DNA of 55,780 nucleotides from Dichotomocladium elegans (taxonomy: Eukaryota; Mucoromycota; Mucoromycetes; Mucorales; Lichtheimiaceae), in assembly GCA_025716815.1 (NCBI GenBank), contig JAIXMN010000062.1, positions 1 through 55,780 on the forward strand, in the 5' to 3' direction. The notes below the pieces were generated by a model. It saw nothing but the letters and a program-made list of their open reading frames with translations, was not told the DNA's origin and made no database searches. Each line of letters begins with the position of its first letter. Position 1 is the stretch's first letter. This document shows positions 10,164 through 20,600 of this stretch, piece after piece. The position numbers and the translations under genes are program-made.

Positions 10164-12638
10164 TAATATCATGTAGAGAAATGAAAAACGTGAGTGGCGA
10201 AAACACACAAAGCAGATATAAGGATACTTACGTCAGTCTTTGTTTTTTGTGGGGTTGGGTTGGCCAGATTTCATCCTCATCGTATTTTTGGCGATAGGAC
10301 TTCTTTTGCGATGGAGGAGTACCTTCGTTTGTAGTATTCTTTTCTTGTTGCTCGACTTGTTCAAAAGCTGATGGAAGCCGTGCTCCTTTCGTACCCTTAG
10401 GCCGTCCTTTTGTTTTGAGCTGGCTTGGAAACTGTAAGTTGTCTATGGTAGTTGGTGCGAATGTATTTACGAGGTTCTCAAGGGCGCAAATCAGGTCTGA
10501 ACGCTGTTGGTCATCAGTGCACGATAAATAAACGGTGTCGAGCATGGATTTAGCGCTGCTGTATTTTTCAGCTATCAGAGTTGCATCCATGTCACTCAAT
10601 GGAAGTAGACCAAGACGTCCTAGTTCATTCAAATTAGCCACTGACATGGGCGATTTAGGAAGTGATCCATGACTTGTTTAAAGAAATCCATAGATCCTTC
10701 CCTAGACGATATTACAAAATACCTTGTTCTGAAGGCACACTGCTCTTTAAATGCCATCGTCGTGCAATAATCGATGGTTCTATGACCTCCCCTTTTTGAG
10801 GAAGGGTGTTTCGGCATGGAAGCTTGTAATTTACGCAATACTTGCATTGGCAATTCCGGTCCTTAACCTTTGTATCTAACTCCCATGACATGAGGAGCTC
10901 TTGTCGAATATGAATAATTGCAAATTGACATATGGCACCTTGTAATTGGCCGAGAGCTTTGGTCATCGCGGTATCAGTATTGTGCTGTATATGTTCCTTG
11001 TACACAATTCTTGTTAAGGCTTCTTTGTTATATGCAGTATGTCTGTCCAAATCCTAGATGTGTACATGAATATAAGGTTCTTTTCAATTATATATATATA
11101 TATATCTCCTTACATGTTTTGTGAGCCATTGATGTATGCTGCTAATGAGTTTCATGATTCCACCAGGACTCATCAAGATTTGCTTCAGTCCCCAGTGAGC
11201 GCCTTCAACTCTCTGCGTTGTCCTGGCTCCAAGGTGCAAGTGAGACTCTGCCCATGGTCCGCCCCACATCGCTTTGTATGATAGCAGCCTAAAACAGTTG
11301 AAAGTTAGTGTTTGAGTTTTTTGCCACAAGAACATATTATACTGTACCCATCAATATAGCTACCAAGTTCTTTTGATTTCTTTGTATCTCTCACAAGCTC
11401 GCGATACCTTTCAAGTGCAGAATTGAAAGCATCCTCCTCTCGGCTATACACCATCTGTGATACGATATCCTCATAGATCTGGAGATCTTCAATCTTGAAG
11501 CATCCAGCTGCATGAGCTTTGAAATTCTTGCTAATATGCCAGGCACAAAGGATATGGACGTTGGCTGGGAAGGTGGCTCGGAGAGCAGTGCGCAAGGCCT
11601 TATCATCGTCTGTCACAAATATCCCCGGAGTGCTTTCTGGATATCCTGGCCGTTGAAATACGACTGATTTCAATGTCTCCAATACCCAGGTGTAGGATGG
11701 CTCTTTTTCATCGGAGAGAAGTACTGTTGCAATGAAAAAGGTGCGAGGAGATCGGATATTATTGGCTGAAGCTAAATTGTCAACACCAACAATATTCACG
11801 AGTGGCATCTTGTTGATATTGGTCTTGTAGGTCGTGTCAATGATGATTACTTCAGGAAAAAGATTGGTGCGCTCGATTGATGATTGATGTGTGATGAAAA
11901 GTGACGACATGAGACCATCCGATACGCCATAGCGCAAGTTATACCCTCTTGCCAAAAGATAATCATATACTTGCTGGACTTGATTATCAAAATCTTTTCT
12001 TGCTGCCTTCTGTTGAATGTTGTATATGTCCTTGGCTATCATAGTTGCGTTTCCTTCAAGGTCGCCTGTCATGCGGATGATTTGTGCAGGTTTGATTCTG
12101 CTAATGACCATCTCCATAATTTTTGCCTGTTTATCGCCACTCGGCTTGCGCGCGTTCGAATAAATAAGGGGATCTGTGGACAAAACATGGTTCTCATGGT
12201 AGCCAACAAGGGACCTGTCTGGCTTTACAGTCCATACACCTCCAGCCTTGCAGGTAGCATATATCTTCCAGGGACATGCAAACTTCTTGGTCGTGCGCAC
12301 TGGAAATTTCTTCGTAATGCCGTTAGAGCAGAGGTAGCTATCACTTTCAGAAATTCTCATGTTTAATATACAGGTTGTCAAATTTCATAGTCATTTTCCT
12401 ACATTGCTTCTTTTTTGCCGGATAGAAATTCTTGGTATTCCTCTATGTCGTTTTTCTTGTCACTGCAGTGTGGACGGTGCCAGCCTCCATGGATACACTG
12501 GAAATAGCAAAATGACGTTTTATTCTTGGTCCTGCTGGCTTTAATAGATATATCAAAGCCATTTGCAATAGCATGTTCACGGATGGCTTTTTGGAGTTCA
12601 TTACGAGTAGCATAGGACGTGGTAATAATATTTTCCAT
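9509..12638 (-). CDS. MULE transposase fused to an OTU-type cysteine protease (multi-exon)
   Basis: Minus-strand gene with start at 12638 (MENIITTSYATRNELQ). Exon 1 (12638 to about 12405) and the start of exon 2 form a FAR1-like N-terminal DNA-binding region. Exon 2 (about 12365-11354) holds the MULE catalytic core: VIIIDTTYKTN with the first Asp, IFVTDDDKALRTAL with the second, then CAWHISKNF. Exon 3 (about 11287-11125) has the family block GARTTQRVEGAHWGLK. Exon 4 (about 11057 to 10735) carries a SWIM-type C-x-C...C zinc motif (NCQCKYC, LPC). A linker exon (about 10650-10230, KTKGRPKGTKGA) is followed after GTAAGT...TATAG by an OTU domain: DGDGWCGFRTIAY with the catalytic Cys, and HCHWETI with the His. 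The stop is at 9509. Splice sites were read by eye and the junction near 10650-10735 is uncertain. I infer one fused gene; two genes is possible. Confidence 0.75.
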
Positions 12639-13257
12639 TTTTACGTAGAGGAATGAAATATAAGTGTATAGCCAGTTTTCACACATATTTATACTTCTGG
12701 TATATTATTCTATGTCTGTGATATGAAGGGTGGTAAGTACATGAGTCATTGATGATATGATGTTAGTCATTTTATGGGACTTGCTCTTTGACAAGTTTCC
12801 ACAATCAGTATTGCCAGTTTCTAGATATGGCTTCACAGTGGCATTGACTAGCAAAATCCATGACTCACAGGGTGCGAGGCTCCAATACCGCTAAATACTC
12901 TATAATAGTCCAGCAGTCCCCTCTATCACTATCTATCCAACTAAAACTTAAGCAGAAGTTGCATATGTGTACTTCCATATCAATATTTTTCTGAGTATGG
13001 CTGTTCTGACTCATTGTGACCTACTATGTGTACAGAAGTACATACGCGGCGGTAGTTTTCATATATGGAAGGTGATATTTTTCTATCTTTGATTATTAGA
13101 GAGTGCTAGTACACACTGCTTCTAATAATACAAGCATAGCGATGTAAAAAGATTTCAAAGGACATCTTCAAAAATTGATGTAGTGTTAAGAGACATGTCA
13201 ATTTGGGCGCTACCATTTCAGCGCGGAGGGTTTTGTACAGGATTGTGCGCAAGCTTG
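12639..13257 (-). promoter_or_regulatory. Upstream region of the MULE gene
   Basis: About 620 bases between the transposase start and the right TIR with no coding signal. By position it should hold the promoter, but I can point to no specific element apart from scattered AT-rich stretches. Confidence 0.4.
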
Positions 13258-13347
13258 TGCGCCAGGTTGTGCGCGGGGTGGGTTCCTAAACTACCTAATT
13301 TTTTTCTGTGCACGAGGTCAATTTTTTCTGTGCGCGTAGTAATTCCC
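13258..13347. repeat. MULE right TIR
   Basis: Inverted copy of 8088-8177 with one mismatch. Followed by the ATGGATGAT duplication at 13348-13356. Confidence 0.95.
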
Positions 13348-13356
13348 ATGGATGAT

Positions 13357-14118
13357 ACTTAGCAGGTATGGTTGTAGTGCTGACTGAGGCATCCGGTGTC
13401 ATCGTGGTGTTAACTGAGACGGCACCAAGTGAAGAGAGGGAGCCAGTAGGGTCAACATGGATCAAAAATGCTGGTGCACCATTACGTATTAGTTTTTCCA
13501 TCGTGGCAGCAGTGACCATGCGTACGTCAGGAAGACATCTGGATGATTTTGTGGCCAGAGACTTGACTGCTTTCACGACTGGCGATGCTTGTAAGCAGGA
13601 TTTTGAACATGCGCTGGATCCAAACGTGATATCTCCTGTAACCCAGTCGATGGACGGATTGTGTTTAGCTAACCATGGCATACCCAAGATGATAGAATGC
13701 TGACCGAGTGACGTGGCGTGCAAAGTGAGGTTCTCATGGTGTTGACCGCTCGACACCCTAACCTGACATTCCTGAGTAATGGTACCCGAAAGTATTGAGC
13801 GGCCATCAATTGTGCGAACTAGCAGTGGGATATCACTCTTTGTAAGTGGCAGACTATGCTTCCTCACAAAGTTCTCATCGATAAAATTCCCCATCGCCCC
13901 AGAGTCGATCATGGCGAACGTTTCGAGGTTAATATCGCCGAAAAGGAGCCGAACTGGGAGCTTCAGCGGTTCATGAATTGTCATAGAAGTAGTAGTTGCA
14001 CATAAGGTTGAGAACGGAGTTGGGGGGGAGAGAGATTGTGTGTTGCCAATATATGGTTTATTGAACTGTATTGATATATCACCCAAGGAGGTCTCTCCTA
14101 TAGTCCTCGGGTGTTGCC
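13357..14118 (-). pseudogene. Ty3-2 protease part of pol
   Basis: Frame -1 relative to gag, entered after the slip site at 14119-14125. Encodes a retropepsin-like aspartic protease with the D-S-G motif (AMIDSGAMGNFIDE) and the flap/ILGMPWL block (IILGMPWLAKHNPSIDW). The frame runs to the MULE border, where AKYHP is the last element-derived motif; the rest of pol is at 5078-8087. The frame itself is open. Listed as pseudogene because the gene is physically split and the downstream part carries stops. Confidence 0.88.
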
Positions 14119-14976
14119 TTTTCCCTTCTTCGGGCAAGAAAAAGCGTCATGGCCCTCGCCGCCACAGTACAAGCAGAGGCCAAGCTTGCGACGGCGTGCC
14201 TTTTCGTCAGCAGACAAGGGGCCAAACTTGGTCTTGGCCACGTCGAGGTCCATGGGTTGCACACCGGAATTCGTGACAGGAGGTGCAACATGGACAGGGG
14301 CAGAGAATTTTTGTCGTGGGCAGGGGGACTGGTAATGGCGCTGGCCTTCTCAATCGTGCATCCTGTTGTCTAGCTCAATTACCTTAGTAACATACTCCCA
14401 TAGTGAGGCGGGCATGTCACGGGTGGCGAGCTCATCTTTGACCCAGTCGTGAAGGCTCTTCCGGAAAATGGCCAGGAGAGCAGCGTCGTTGAAGTCAGTT
14501 CACAGAGCAAGTCGACGGAACGTTGCCGCATGTTCCGAGGCAGGTAAGGTTCCTTGGCGCAGATCAAGAAGGGCATTCTCGGTCTCCACTAATTCATTTA
14601 CCTGTCCAAATGCAGATCGAAATTCGTCAAGAAAGGCTGGGAAGGATAGCATGCAGGGGTTAAGGTCATCAGTGCCGATGTCGTCCAAGTAGGGTTGAGC
14701 CCAGTCAAAAGCACAACCTGACATGAACGAGCACATGTAACAGATCTTGGATAATTCGTCACTGAAGCGATCTTGGCCGACATGGATTGCCATTTTTACG
14801 TGCATTATGAATGAGCGCACATCTTCCGCCTTACTGGTGAAGACAGGTGGGTTGTTGAAGGGTGCACCCGATTTTCCGGCTCGCGTAGCAGACGATTCGT
14901 TTAAAGACATGTTTTGCATGGCGTTGGTGATTTCTGCGGAGTTGATCGATGTTGTGTAGTGAATATATTTCACCAT
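14098..14976 (-). pseudogene. Ty3-2 gag (capsid and one zinc knuckle)
   Basis: Starts at ATG 14976 (MVKYIHYTTS). The capsid region is recognisable by Ty3/chromovirus features: SFMSGCAFDWAQPYL, FLDEFRSAFGQ, then, after a TGA at 14500-14502, TDFNDAALLAIFRKSL and ATRDMPASLWEYV. A second TGA lies at 14350-14352. Both are explained by CGA to TGA. The C-terminus has VQPMDLDVAKTKFG and a CCHC knuckle CLYCGGEGHDAFSC. The stop TAG is at 14098-14100. Apart from the two stops the frame is continuous. Confidence 0.88.
14119..14125 (-). promoter_or_regulatory. Putative -1 frameshift heptamer G_GGA_AAA (Ty3-2 gag/pol)
   Basis: On the minus strand the gag-frame codons GGA AAA preceded by G form GGGAAAA, a canonical X_XXY_YYZ site. 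It lies inside the gag/pol overlap (pol frame opens after a TGA just upstream; gag ends at 14098). Slipping gives GGG AAA AGG, the protease frame. Confidence 0.6.
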
Positions 14977-15166
14977 AAAAGGAATAAAAGAAAAATTTGA
15001 ATAAGGTTGCGGGATAATGCAGTAGGTGGATTTGGAGGGAAATAATGAAAACAGAAAGGGACTAGGAGTCAGGGAAGGAACAGAAATCTGAGTATAGAGA
15101 TATCAAGAAGGATATAAGAAAAACGAAAGAGAAGAAAGCAGGTAACACTGAGTGAATTAGTTATAG
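14977..15166 (-). other. Ty3-2 5' leader with possible self-priming site
   Basis: Non-coding leader between the 5' LTR and gag. Two bases inside the LTR the minus strand reads ATAACTAATT (15155-15164), matching 9 of 10 bases of ATAACTGATT, whose complement lies near the predicted 5' end of the transcript in the LTR (15362-15371). No tRNA-type TGG site is present. Confidence 0.45.
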
Positions 15167-15541
15167 TGTAATGTTTTGGGAGCTGGATTGAGACAGGACA
15201 AGAAGGGTGTTAGGTGCTTTCCAACAAGACAAGACAAGACAGGACAAGACCAATAGGACAGGGCAAGACCAATAGGACAGGACAGGACAGGACAGGACCG
15301 AAGCACAGAGGCCAAGAGAAGAGTTGAACCAGAAAGAATCATATGGAAATGAAGAAACAAGATAACTGATTGCTCTTTACTAATGATAATGCTATGGCTA
15401 TATATATATATAATACGTGTGTATAAGATTATGGTGAGAAAAGTACTGATAACAACAATTACGAAGAAAAAGGGGATTTGGATGGCTAGCTATGGACTTC
15501 ACTGACAATCGATATAGGAGATGTTGAGTTTGGTCGTTACA
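15167..15541 (-). repeat. 5' LTR of Ty3-2
   Basis: 375 bp, TGTAATG to CGTTACA, pairs with 4684-5064. Differences are concentrated in the microsatellite. Confidence 0.95.
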
Positions 15542-15745
15542 GAAGGCCAACAGAGAAAAATTTCGCGGCAAAGTGAATGGCTGACTAGCAAACCTGCGGG
15601 CTTATAAATTCAAAAATTTCTTGGGGGGGGAGCCCTGAGGGTAGGGGGCCCATAATGATGTTCCAGTAGGGGTAGTGAAAATTTTTTGCAAAAAAAAGTA
15701 TATAAAGGGCTCGTTTTTGCCGTGCTCGATGCTCGACAAGGTCTC
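15542..15745. other. Host flank upstream of the tRNA
   Basis: About 200 bases with no repeat similarity to the rest of the window and no reading frame. It includes runs of G, A and T and a TATATAAAG at about 15700-15708, some 40 bases before the tRNA, which may aid its transcription. Confidence 0.45.
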
Positions 15746-15819
15746 GCTCGCTTAGCTCAGTTGGTTAGAGCGTGGTGCTAATAACGCCAAGGTCACAGGT
15801 TCGACCCCTGTAGTGAGCA
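15746..15819 (+). tRNA. tRNA-Ile (anticodon AAT), no intron
   Basis: 74 nt cloverleaf: acceptor GCTCGCT pairs with AGTGAGC (one G-T pair), D-arm GCTC...GAGC, anticodon stem TGGTG/CGCCA with loop CTAATAA giving anticodon AAT, variable loop AGGTC, T-arm ACAGG-TTCGACC-CCTGT, discriminator A. CCA is not encoded, as is normal in eukaryotes. A box A-like TAGCTCAGTTGG and box B GGTTCGACC are intact. A TTTT run at 15843-15846 could terminate transcription. The only confident host gene here. Confidence 0.95.
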
Positions 15820-15855
15820 TACATGATATTCTTGTTATACCTCTTTTGGTGGTTG

Positions 15856-16261
15856 TGTCATCTTTTGTTTTTACTTTGTCGTCTTTGTTTTTACTTGAAT
15901 ACGGAAAGACGACGACCACGAAGAGTAACCACAGATAGGATAGAGTCCACAAAAGATAATCGCGAAGAGAGTAGACCAGGGAAACGGTTCGTCCTCTCTT
16001 TATTGTTAGATAAGTTTTCCCTTATTTATATTGTTTTCTAATACTAAAAATATACATAAAATATATCGTCCTCTGTCCGGACGATGTGTCTAAAGAAGTA
16101 ATCTTCATATGTAATGATCCATGTCGGGCGAGGTATCAAAAGAAGAAGTAGGCCGAACATTACATCAGGAATAGTCCCAAAACGGAAGTTGGTCAGTAGT
16201 TGGAATACCCAGCTAATATGACTACAACAACTTGAATATGGAAAGACGACGACCACGAAGG
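15856..16261 (-). repeat. Ty3-4 3' LTR, outer pieces
   Basis: 15856-15876 and 16230-16261 match the first 52 bases of the intact LTR at 26484. They are split by the solo LTR 15877-16229, with ACTT repeated at 15873-15876 and 16230-16233. The right end stops at AAGG (16258-16261), where Ty3-3 entered. Confidence 0.85.
15877..16229 (-). repeat. Solo LTR of the Ty3-4 family
   Basis: 353 bp, TGTCGTCTTTG to CTACAACA, a diverged relative of the Ty3-4 LTR. It sits inside that LTR's own 21st base with a 4-bp ACTT duplication. No internal sequence remains. Confidence 0.88.
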
Positions 16262-16555
16262 TGTCGTAGTTGGACTTGGCGGGATTTCCCTTTTTAGTAA
16301 CCACACCATTGTTGCCGTTCAAACACGTAGTCGCCTCTCGTTAACCCACGTCGCCGCCAACACATAGTCTCCTCTCCATTGAACATGTAGTCATCCCTCA
16401 ACATGCCACGTAACCATTGCCTTATATTTGGCATCACCACAACAGCTAGAAAAACATATAAATACTCCCCTCCGTTACAAACAATAAAAGGGCATCTTAT
16501 CATATCTTCTACTTGTCTGTTCCTGGCTACAGTCTGATCCGCCAATTACATGACA
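16262..16555 (+). repeat. 5' LTR of Ty3-3
   Basis: 294 bp, TGTCGTAG to TACATGACA. Differs from the 3' LTR at about eight bases, seven being CpG to TpG or CpA. Contains AAATAC/TATAAATA near 16456-16468 as a likely TATA box and AATAAA at about 16485. Confidence 0.95.
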
Positions 16556-16557
16556 AC

Positions 16558-16569
16558 TGGTAGCTGATG
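16558..16569 (+). other. Primer-binding site of Ty3-3
   Basis: TGGTAGCTGATG two bases after the LTR. The first seven bases fit the 3' end of an initiator Met tRNA (GCTACCA). The same 12 bases occur in Ty3-4, -5, -6 and -7. An ATG is embedded at 16567-16569. Confidence 0.8.
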
Positions 16570-17659
16570 TATCTTGATGAATAACTGACAATCAAAACAG
16601 CCTGATACTGCCAATTTTCGAACATATCGCAAGATTCAAGGCCACCTTTTGGACTCGGACGACGAAACCATGACAACACACGAACTTACCTTCGAGGAAC
16701 AAACAAGGACAATGGCCACACATTTGCCCAGACAAGGAAACCAAGAACCAGAACGGCTACAGGACCCGAATATACTTTTGGTCCAATTGTTGCAAAAGCT
16801 TTTGGACAAACCGGACACTAAGACCCCCAGTTTTCGCGCCTGCATACATGAACCAGACACGTACAATGGCGACTGCTCGTTAGATGCCGCGCAAAGTTGG
16901 GTGTGATCAGTGGAACGTTATCTCGAGATGGCAAAACTCGAGGAGTACCAGTGGGTCGATTATGCTGCTACGTTGCTGCGAGGAGAAGCAGAGGTGTGGT
17001 TTCAACAACAAGAACGTACGGGGGACATCACAGAGTGGAGCGATTTCAAGAAACGAATTCTGACAGCGTATAGTCCCCCAAATGCACCGCAATTAGCAAG
17101 GGATAGACTCACAGCTTTACAACAATCGGGTACGGTGGCGACCTATGTAGCACAATTCCAGTCCGTCTGTGCTTCGCTGCAAAACATGACTGACGACGAG
17201 GCACTGGATCGTTTCGTCCGCAATCTGCAACCACACGTCAGACTCCACGTTGCTACCCAGTTCCCCGCTACATCTGCGGATGCCATAAGGCTGGCGCTAG
17301 CATTTGAAAGCGCGCAACAAATGTCCCAAGGCTTTTTCCAAAACCCACAACCAATCGCACCGGCGCACCAGGCACATATGACTAACCCTGTCCCCGAATA
17401 TCTCCGCTCCTCTGGTGTGGCGCCAATGGACTTGGATGCTATCCGCCCAAGAGGATCAAGCCAATGGCGTGCACCCGGTCGTGGAAATATCAACCAGCGC
17501 CAGCGCAGCTCTGACAACAGCAATGACGACGACAAGGATTGCTACAACTGTGGCGGCTTAGGGCACATCGCGCGCAACTGTTCGTCTCGTCGCCGTTTTA
17601 ATCAAGCTCATGGTCAAGGCCGCCAATACCAGAGAAAAGGCCCAGCGCGACGGGATTAG
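16567..17659 (+). pseudogene. Ty3-3 gag
   Basis: The ATG in the primer site opens only a six-codon frame (MYLDE, stop), so the N-terminus is damaged. Gag sequence in another frame is recognisable from about 16590 (QPDTANFRTYRKIQ) through DSDDETMTTHE to QSWV, then TGA at 16904-16906 where the sister gag has Arg. From 16910 the frame is open to 17659: capsid (EAEVWFQQQER, YVAQFQSVCASL, ALDRFVRNLQPHVR), the VAPMDLDAIRP linker and one CCHC knuckle CYNCGGLGHIARNC. Pol overlaps the end in the -1 frame, but the heptamer seen in sister elements is altered here (GAGAAAA). Confidence 0.88.
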
Positions 17660-20600
17660 AGGGAGTTCCGCCGCGCCATTCAGTAAACCCATCCCTCAAC
17701 GTTGTCAAGGAGGCCCCACCTGTGGTCGATCGCGAAGGCCCACTGATCGATTTGTCCGACGAACTAGATCAAGATTCATTGGACTTACACAAAACCATAG
17801 AGGAGGATAAACAGTATCTTGATTCATTGCTCTCAATTAAACAAACCGATTTGCCCCTGTATTCGATGTTATGCAATGGTCGTGCTGTTGATGTGTTGAT
17901 CGATTCGGGTGCTACTGGCTCGTACGTCGCTCCGCGAGTAGCAAATGGACTGCCTGTCCGTGCTGTACCTGGTCGCGATGTCGAAACTGCTGGTGGCCAC
18001 GTCATGTCGATCGATAAGCAAGCGACGCTCTCCCTGGATGCGCAAGGCTTTCGCCATCAGACCATGGCGTACGTCCTCGACACCAAGTTCGACGTAATCC
18101 TCGGGCGTGATTGGCTCAAGACCATCCAGCCGATGCCTGACTGGGAATTAGATACCTGGCGCATTCACAAGGGGCAGCACGAATACGTCCTACGTCCGAA
18201 GCACAAGCGCAATATTCCTGACCTTGCTTACCTCATATCTCATCGTCAGGTCCAACGTCTGGAGCGTGGAAAAGGAATTGACGATGTGTTTCTGTGCTTT
18301 GTCTGGTCGGATGACACAACGGCTAGGACCACGGGAGAAAGCAAGTTCGCGATGCTGGTGTCCGAGTTCAACGACGTGTTTCAAGACCAGTTACCGGGAC
18401 TACCACCAGACCGCAATGTGGAGCATGTCATTGACACTGGTGACTCACCGCCAATCTCTCGACCTCCGTACAAGATGAGTCCTTTGGAACTGGACGAGCT
18501 GCGGCGTCAATTAAAGGAACTATTGGATCTGCGTCTGATTCGACCAAGTGCGTCGCCATGGGGTGCACCAGTGCTGTTTGTGCGCAAGAAGGATGGAAGC
18601 ATGCGTTTATGCATCGACTATCGCGCAGTAAATCGAGTCACGCGCCGTAACTCACACCCTTTGCCAAGAATCGACGAGTGCCTCAAGCGACTTGGGGGAG
18701 CCCGCTACTTTTCAAGTATCGACCTCAAGAGTGGGTATCACCAGGTAAAAATCAAGGATGCCGATGTACCCAAGACGGCTTTTAATACACGTTATGGTCA
18801 ATATAAATTTTTGGTGTTGCCCTTTGGTCTGACTAACGCGCCGCCTACGTTCCAAAAACTGATGAACTCAGTTCTTGGAGATTGTCTGGATGAGTTCGCT
18901 CTCGTGTATTTGGACGATATCCTGATATACAGCAAGACCGAAGAAGAGCATTACCGTCATGTTCATCAGATATTGGAACGGCTTCGCCAAGCAAAGCTGA
19001 TAGCCAACTTGAAGAAATGCGAATTCAACAAGACCGAGCTGGAGTTTGTCGGCTATCAGGTGTCGGCGCGTGGTATCCGTCCGTCGCAGAAAAAAGTGCA
19101 AGCAATCAAGGACTGGCTGGTCCCCACGAATGTACAGGAAGTTCGTCAGTTTGTTGGTCTCGGTTCGCACTATCGACGCTTCATTCGCGATTTCGCTGCC
19201 ATTGCGTCGCCTCTGACAGACTTGACAAAGGGTACGGGAGCAAAAAAAAGGTCAATCAAATGGACTCCGGACTGCCAGCGCGCGTTTGAGGAAATCAAGA
19301 CCCGCATGAGTGACGCACCCATTTTGTTGCCACCAAACCCAGCGGCCCCATATGTGATTGAGACGGATGCTTCTGACTTTGGTGTGGGCGCTGTGCTACT
19401 ACAACGCGGACCCGATGGTGCAATGCACCCGTTAGCCTTTGAGTCTAAGAAGCTTTCTGCTGCCGAGCGGAACTATCCTGTCCAAGAAAGGGAGTTGCTG
19501 GCCATCCTTCATGCCCTGCGGACCTGGCGTTGCTTCGTCGAAGGCCGACGTTACACAGTGTTCACCGATCACCATCCGCTGAAGTATTTCCGGACCCAAA
19601 CCAAGCCAACGCCTCGCCTGACCAGATGGATTGCCGAGCTGGAACTGTACGACCCGGATATCCAATACAAACCTGGTAAGGACAACCACATACCCGATCT
19701 GCTGTCCAGACGGGATGGCCCTGAGTGCGTCACCAAGGAAACAAGTTTGGAACCGGAGTTCCTCTACGCAGTCAAGGCAGTGCAAGAATCCGACTGGCCA
19801 AAGTTTTATCCCTCGCCGACAACAAGTGGCCACCCATGTACAAGGATCTGCTCGAAAAACATAAGGACAAGTTTGCAGTGCGCAATGATCAGGTCTATCG
19901 TAAACTTCGGATCGGTGACGATATTCAAGAAGTGCGCTACATATTGTTTGCTCGTCGCGCAGACTTGGTTGAGCAATTCCACAAGTCGTTCGGCCACGCG
20001 GGAAAACCACGGTGTATGACCTGATGCACAAGCGTTGGTGGTGGCCAGATATGCGAAGAGATATCCAAGACTGGTTGGCCTCGTGCCAGCAGTGCCAACT
20101 CGCTGCCAAGACTGATCGCCATGTCCATCATGCACCTATGAAACCTTTGGAGGTGCCGCCCGTCTTCTCTCGATGGCATTTAGACTTTGTGGGCGAACTG
20201 CCAACTACGGCCAAAGGTAATCACTGGTTGCTTGTTGCTGTCGACTACGCCACAAACTGGACCATTGCTCGTGCCATATCTGATGCCACTGGTGAGGCCA
20301 TCGCCGACTTTATTTATGAGGAGATCGTTTTACCTTTCGGCTGCCCCGAAGAAATCTGTACAGACCGCGGTGCTAATTTTATGTCCAAGGTGTTGGCCAA
20401 CTACCTTGGTCGTATCAAGGTCAATCACATTTTTACAAGTGCTTTCCACCCGAGGACCAATGCCAAGGTGGAGCAGACCAACGGCATTCTGAAACAAATG
20501 TTACGCAAGTATACTCAAGGTCGTATTCACCACTGGGACCAGTTTGTGGAGCCTGCAGTTTTTGCTTGTCGCGTCCGCAAACATCGTACTACTGGATTTA

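Larger units (their letters stand above)
8088..13347 (-). mobile_element. Complete MULE (Mutator-like element) inserted in Ty3-2 pol
   Basis: 5260 bp bounded by 90-bp terminal inverted repeats (8088-8177 and 13258-13347) that differ at a single base, and by a perfect 9-bp target duplication. Inside on the minus strand is a multi-exon gene with a MULE transposase and an OTU protease domain. A decayed Tc1-like transposase lies between the gene and the left TIR. The near-identical TIRs and clean target duplication point to recent insertion into an element that had not yet degraded much. Confidence 0.96.
4684..15541 (-). mobile_element. Ty3-2, chromodomain Ty3 retrotransposon split by a MULE
   Basis: Two LTRs (4684-5064 and 15167-15541) with TGTAA/TTACA ends enclose, on the minus strand, gag, protease, RT, RNase H, integrase and a chromodomain. 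This order identifies a chromovirus. Without the MULE and its duplicated 9 bases it would be 5589 bp, a normal size. It carries stop codons in gag and pol and is dead. The flanking bases (GGCAG left, GAAGG right) do not form a target duplication. Confidence 0.93.

Noticed and set aside
16294..16545. Minus-strand frame shared by LTRs of Ty3-3 (MADQTVARNRQ type), repeated at 21170 and 27792
   Set aside because: It recurs because the LTR recurs. It crosses the TATA and polyA region and has no protein features.
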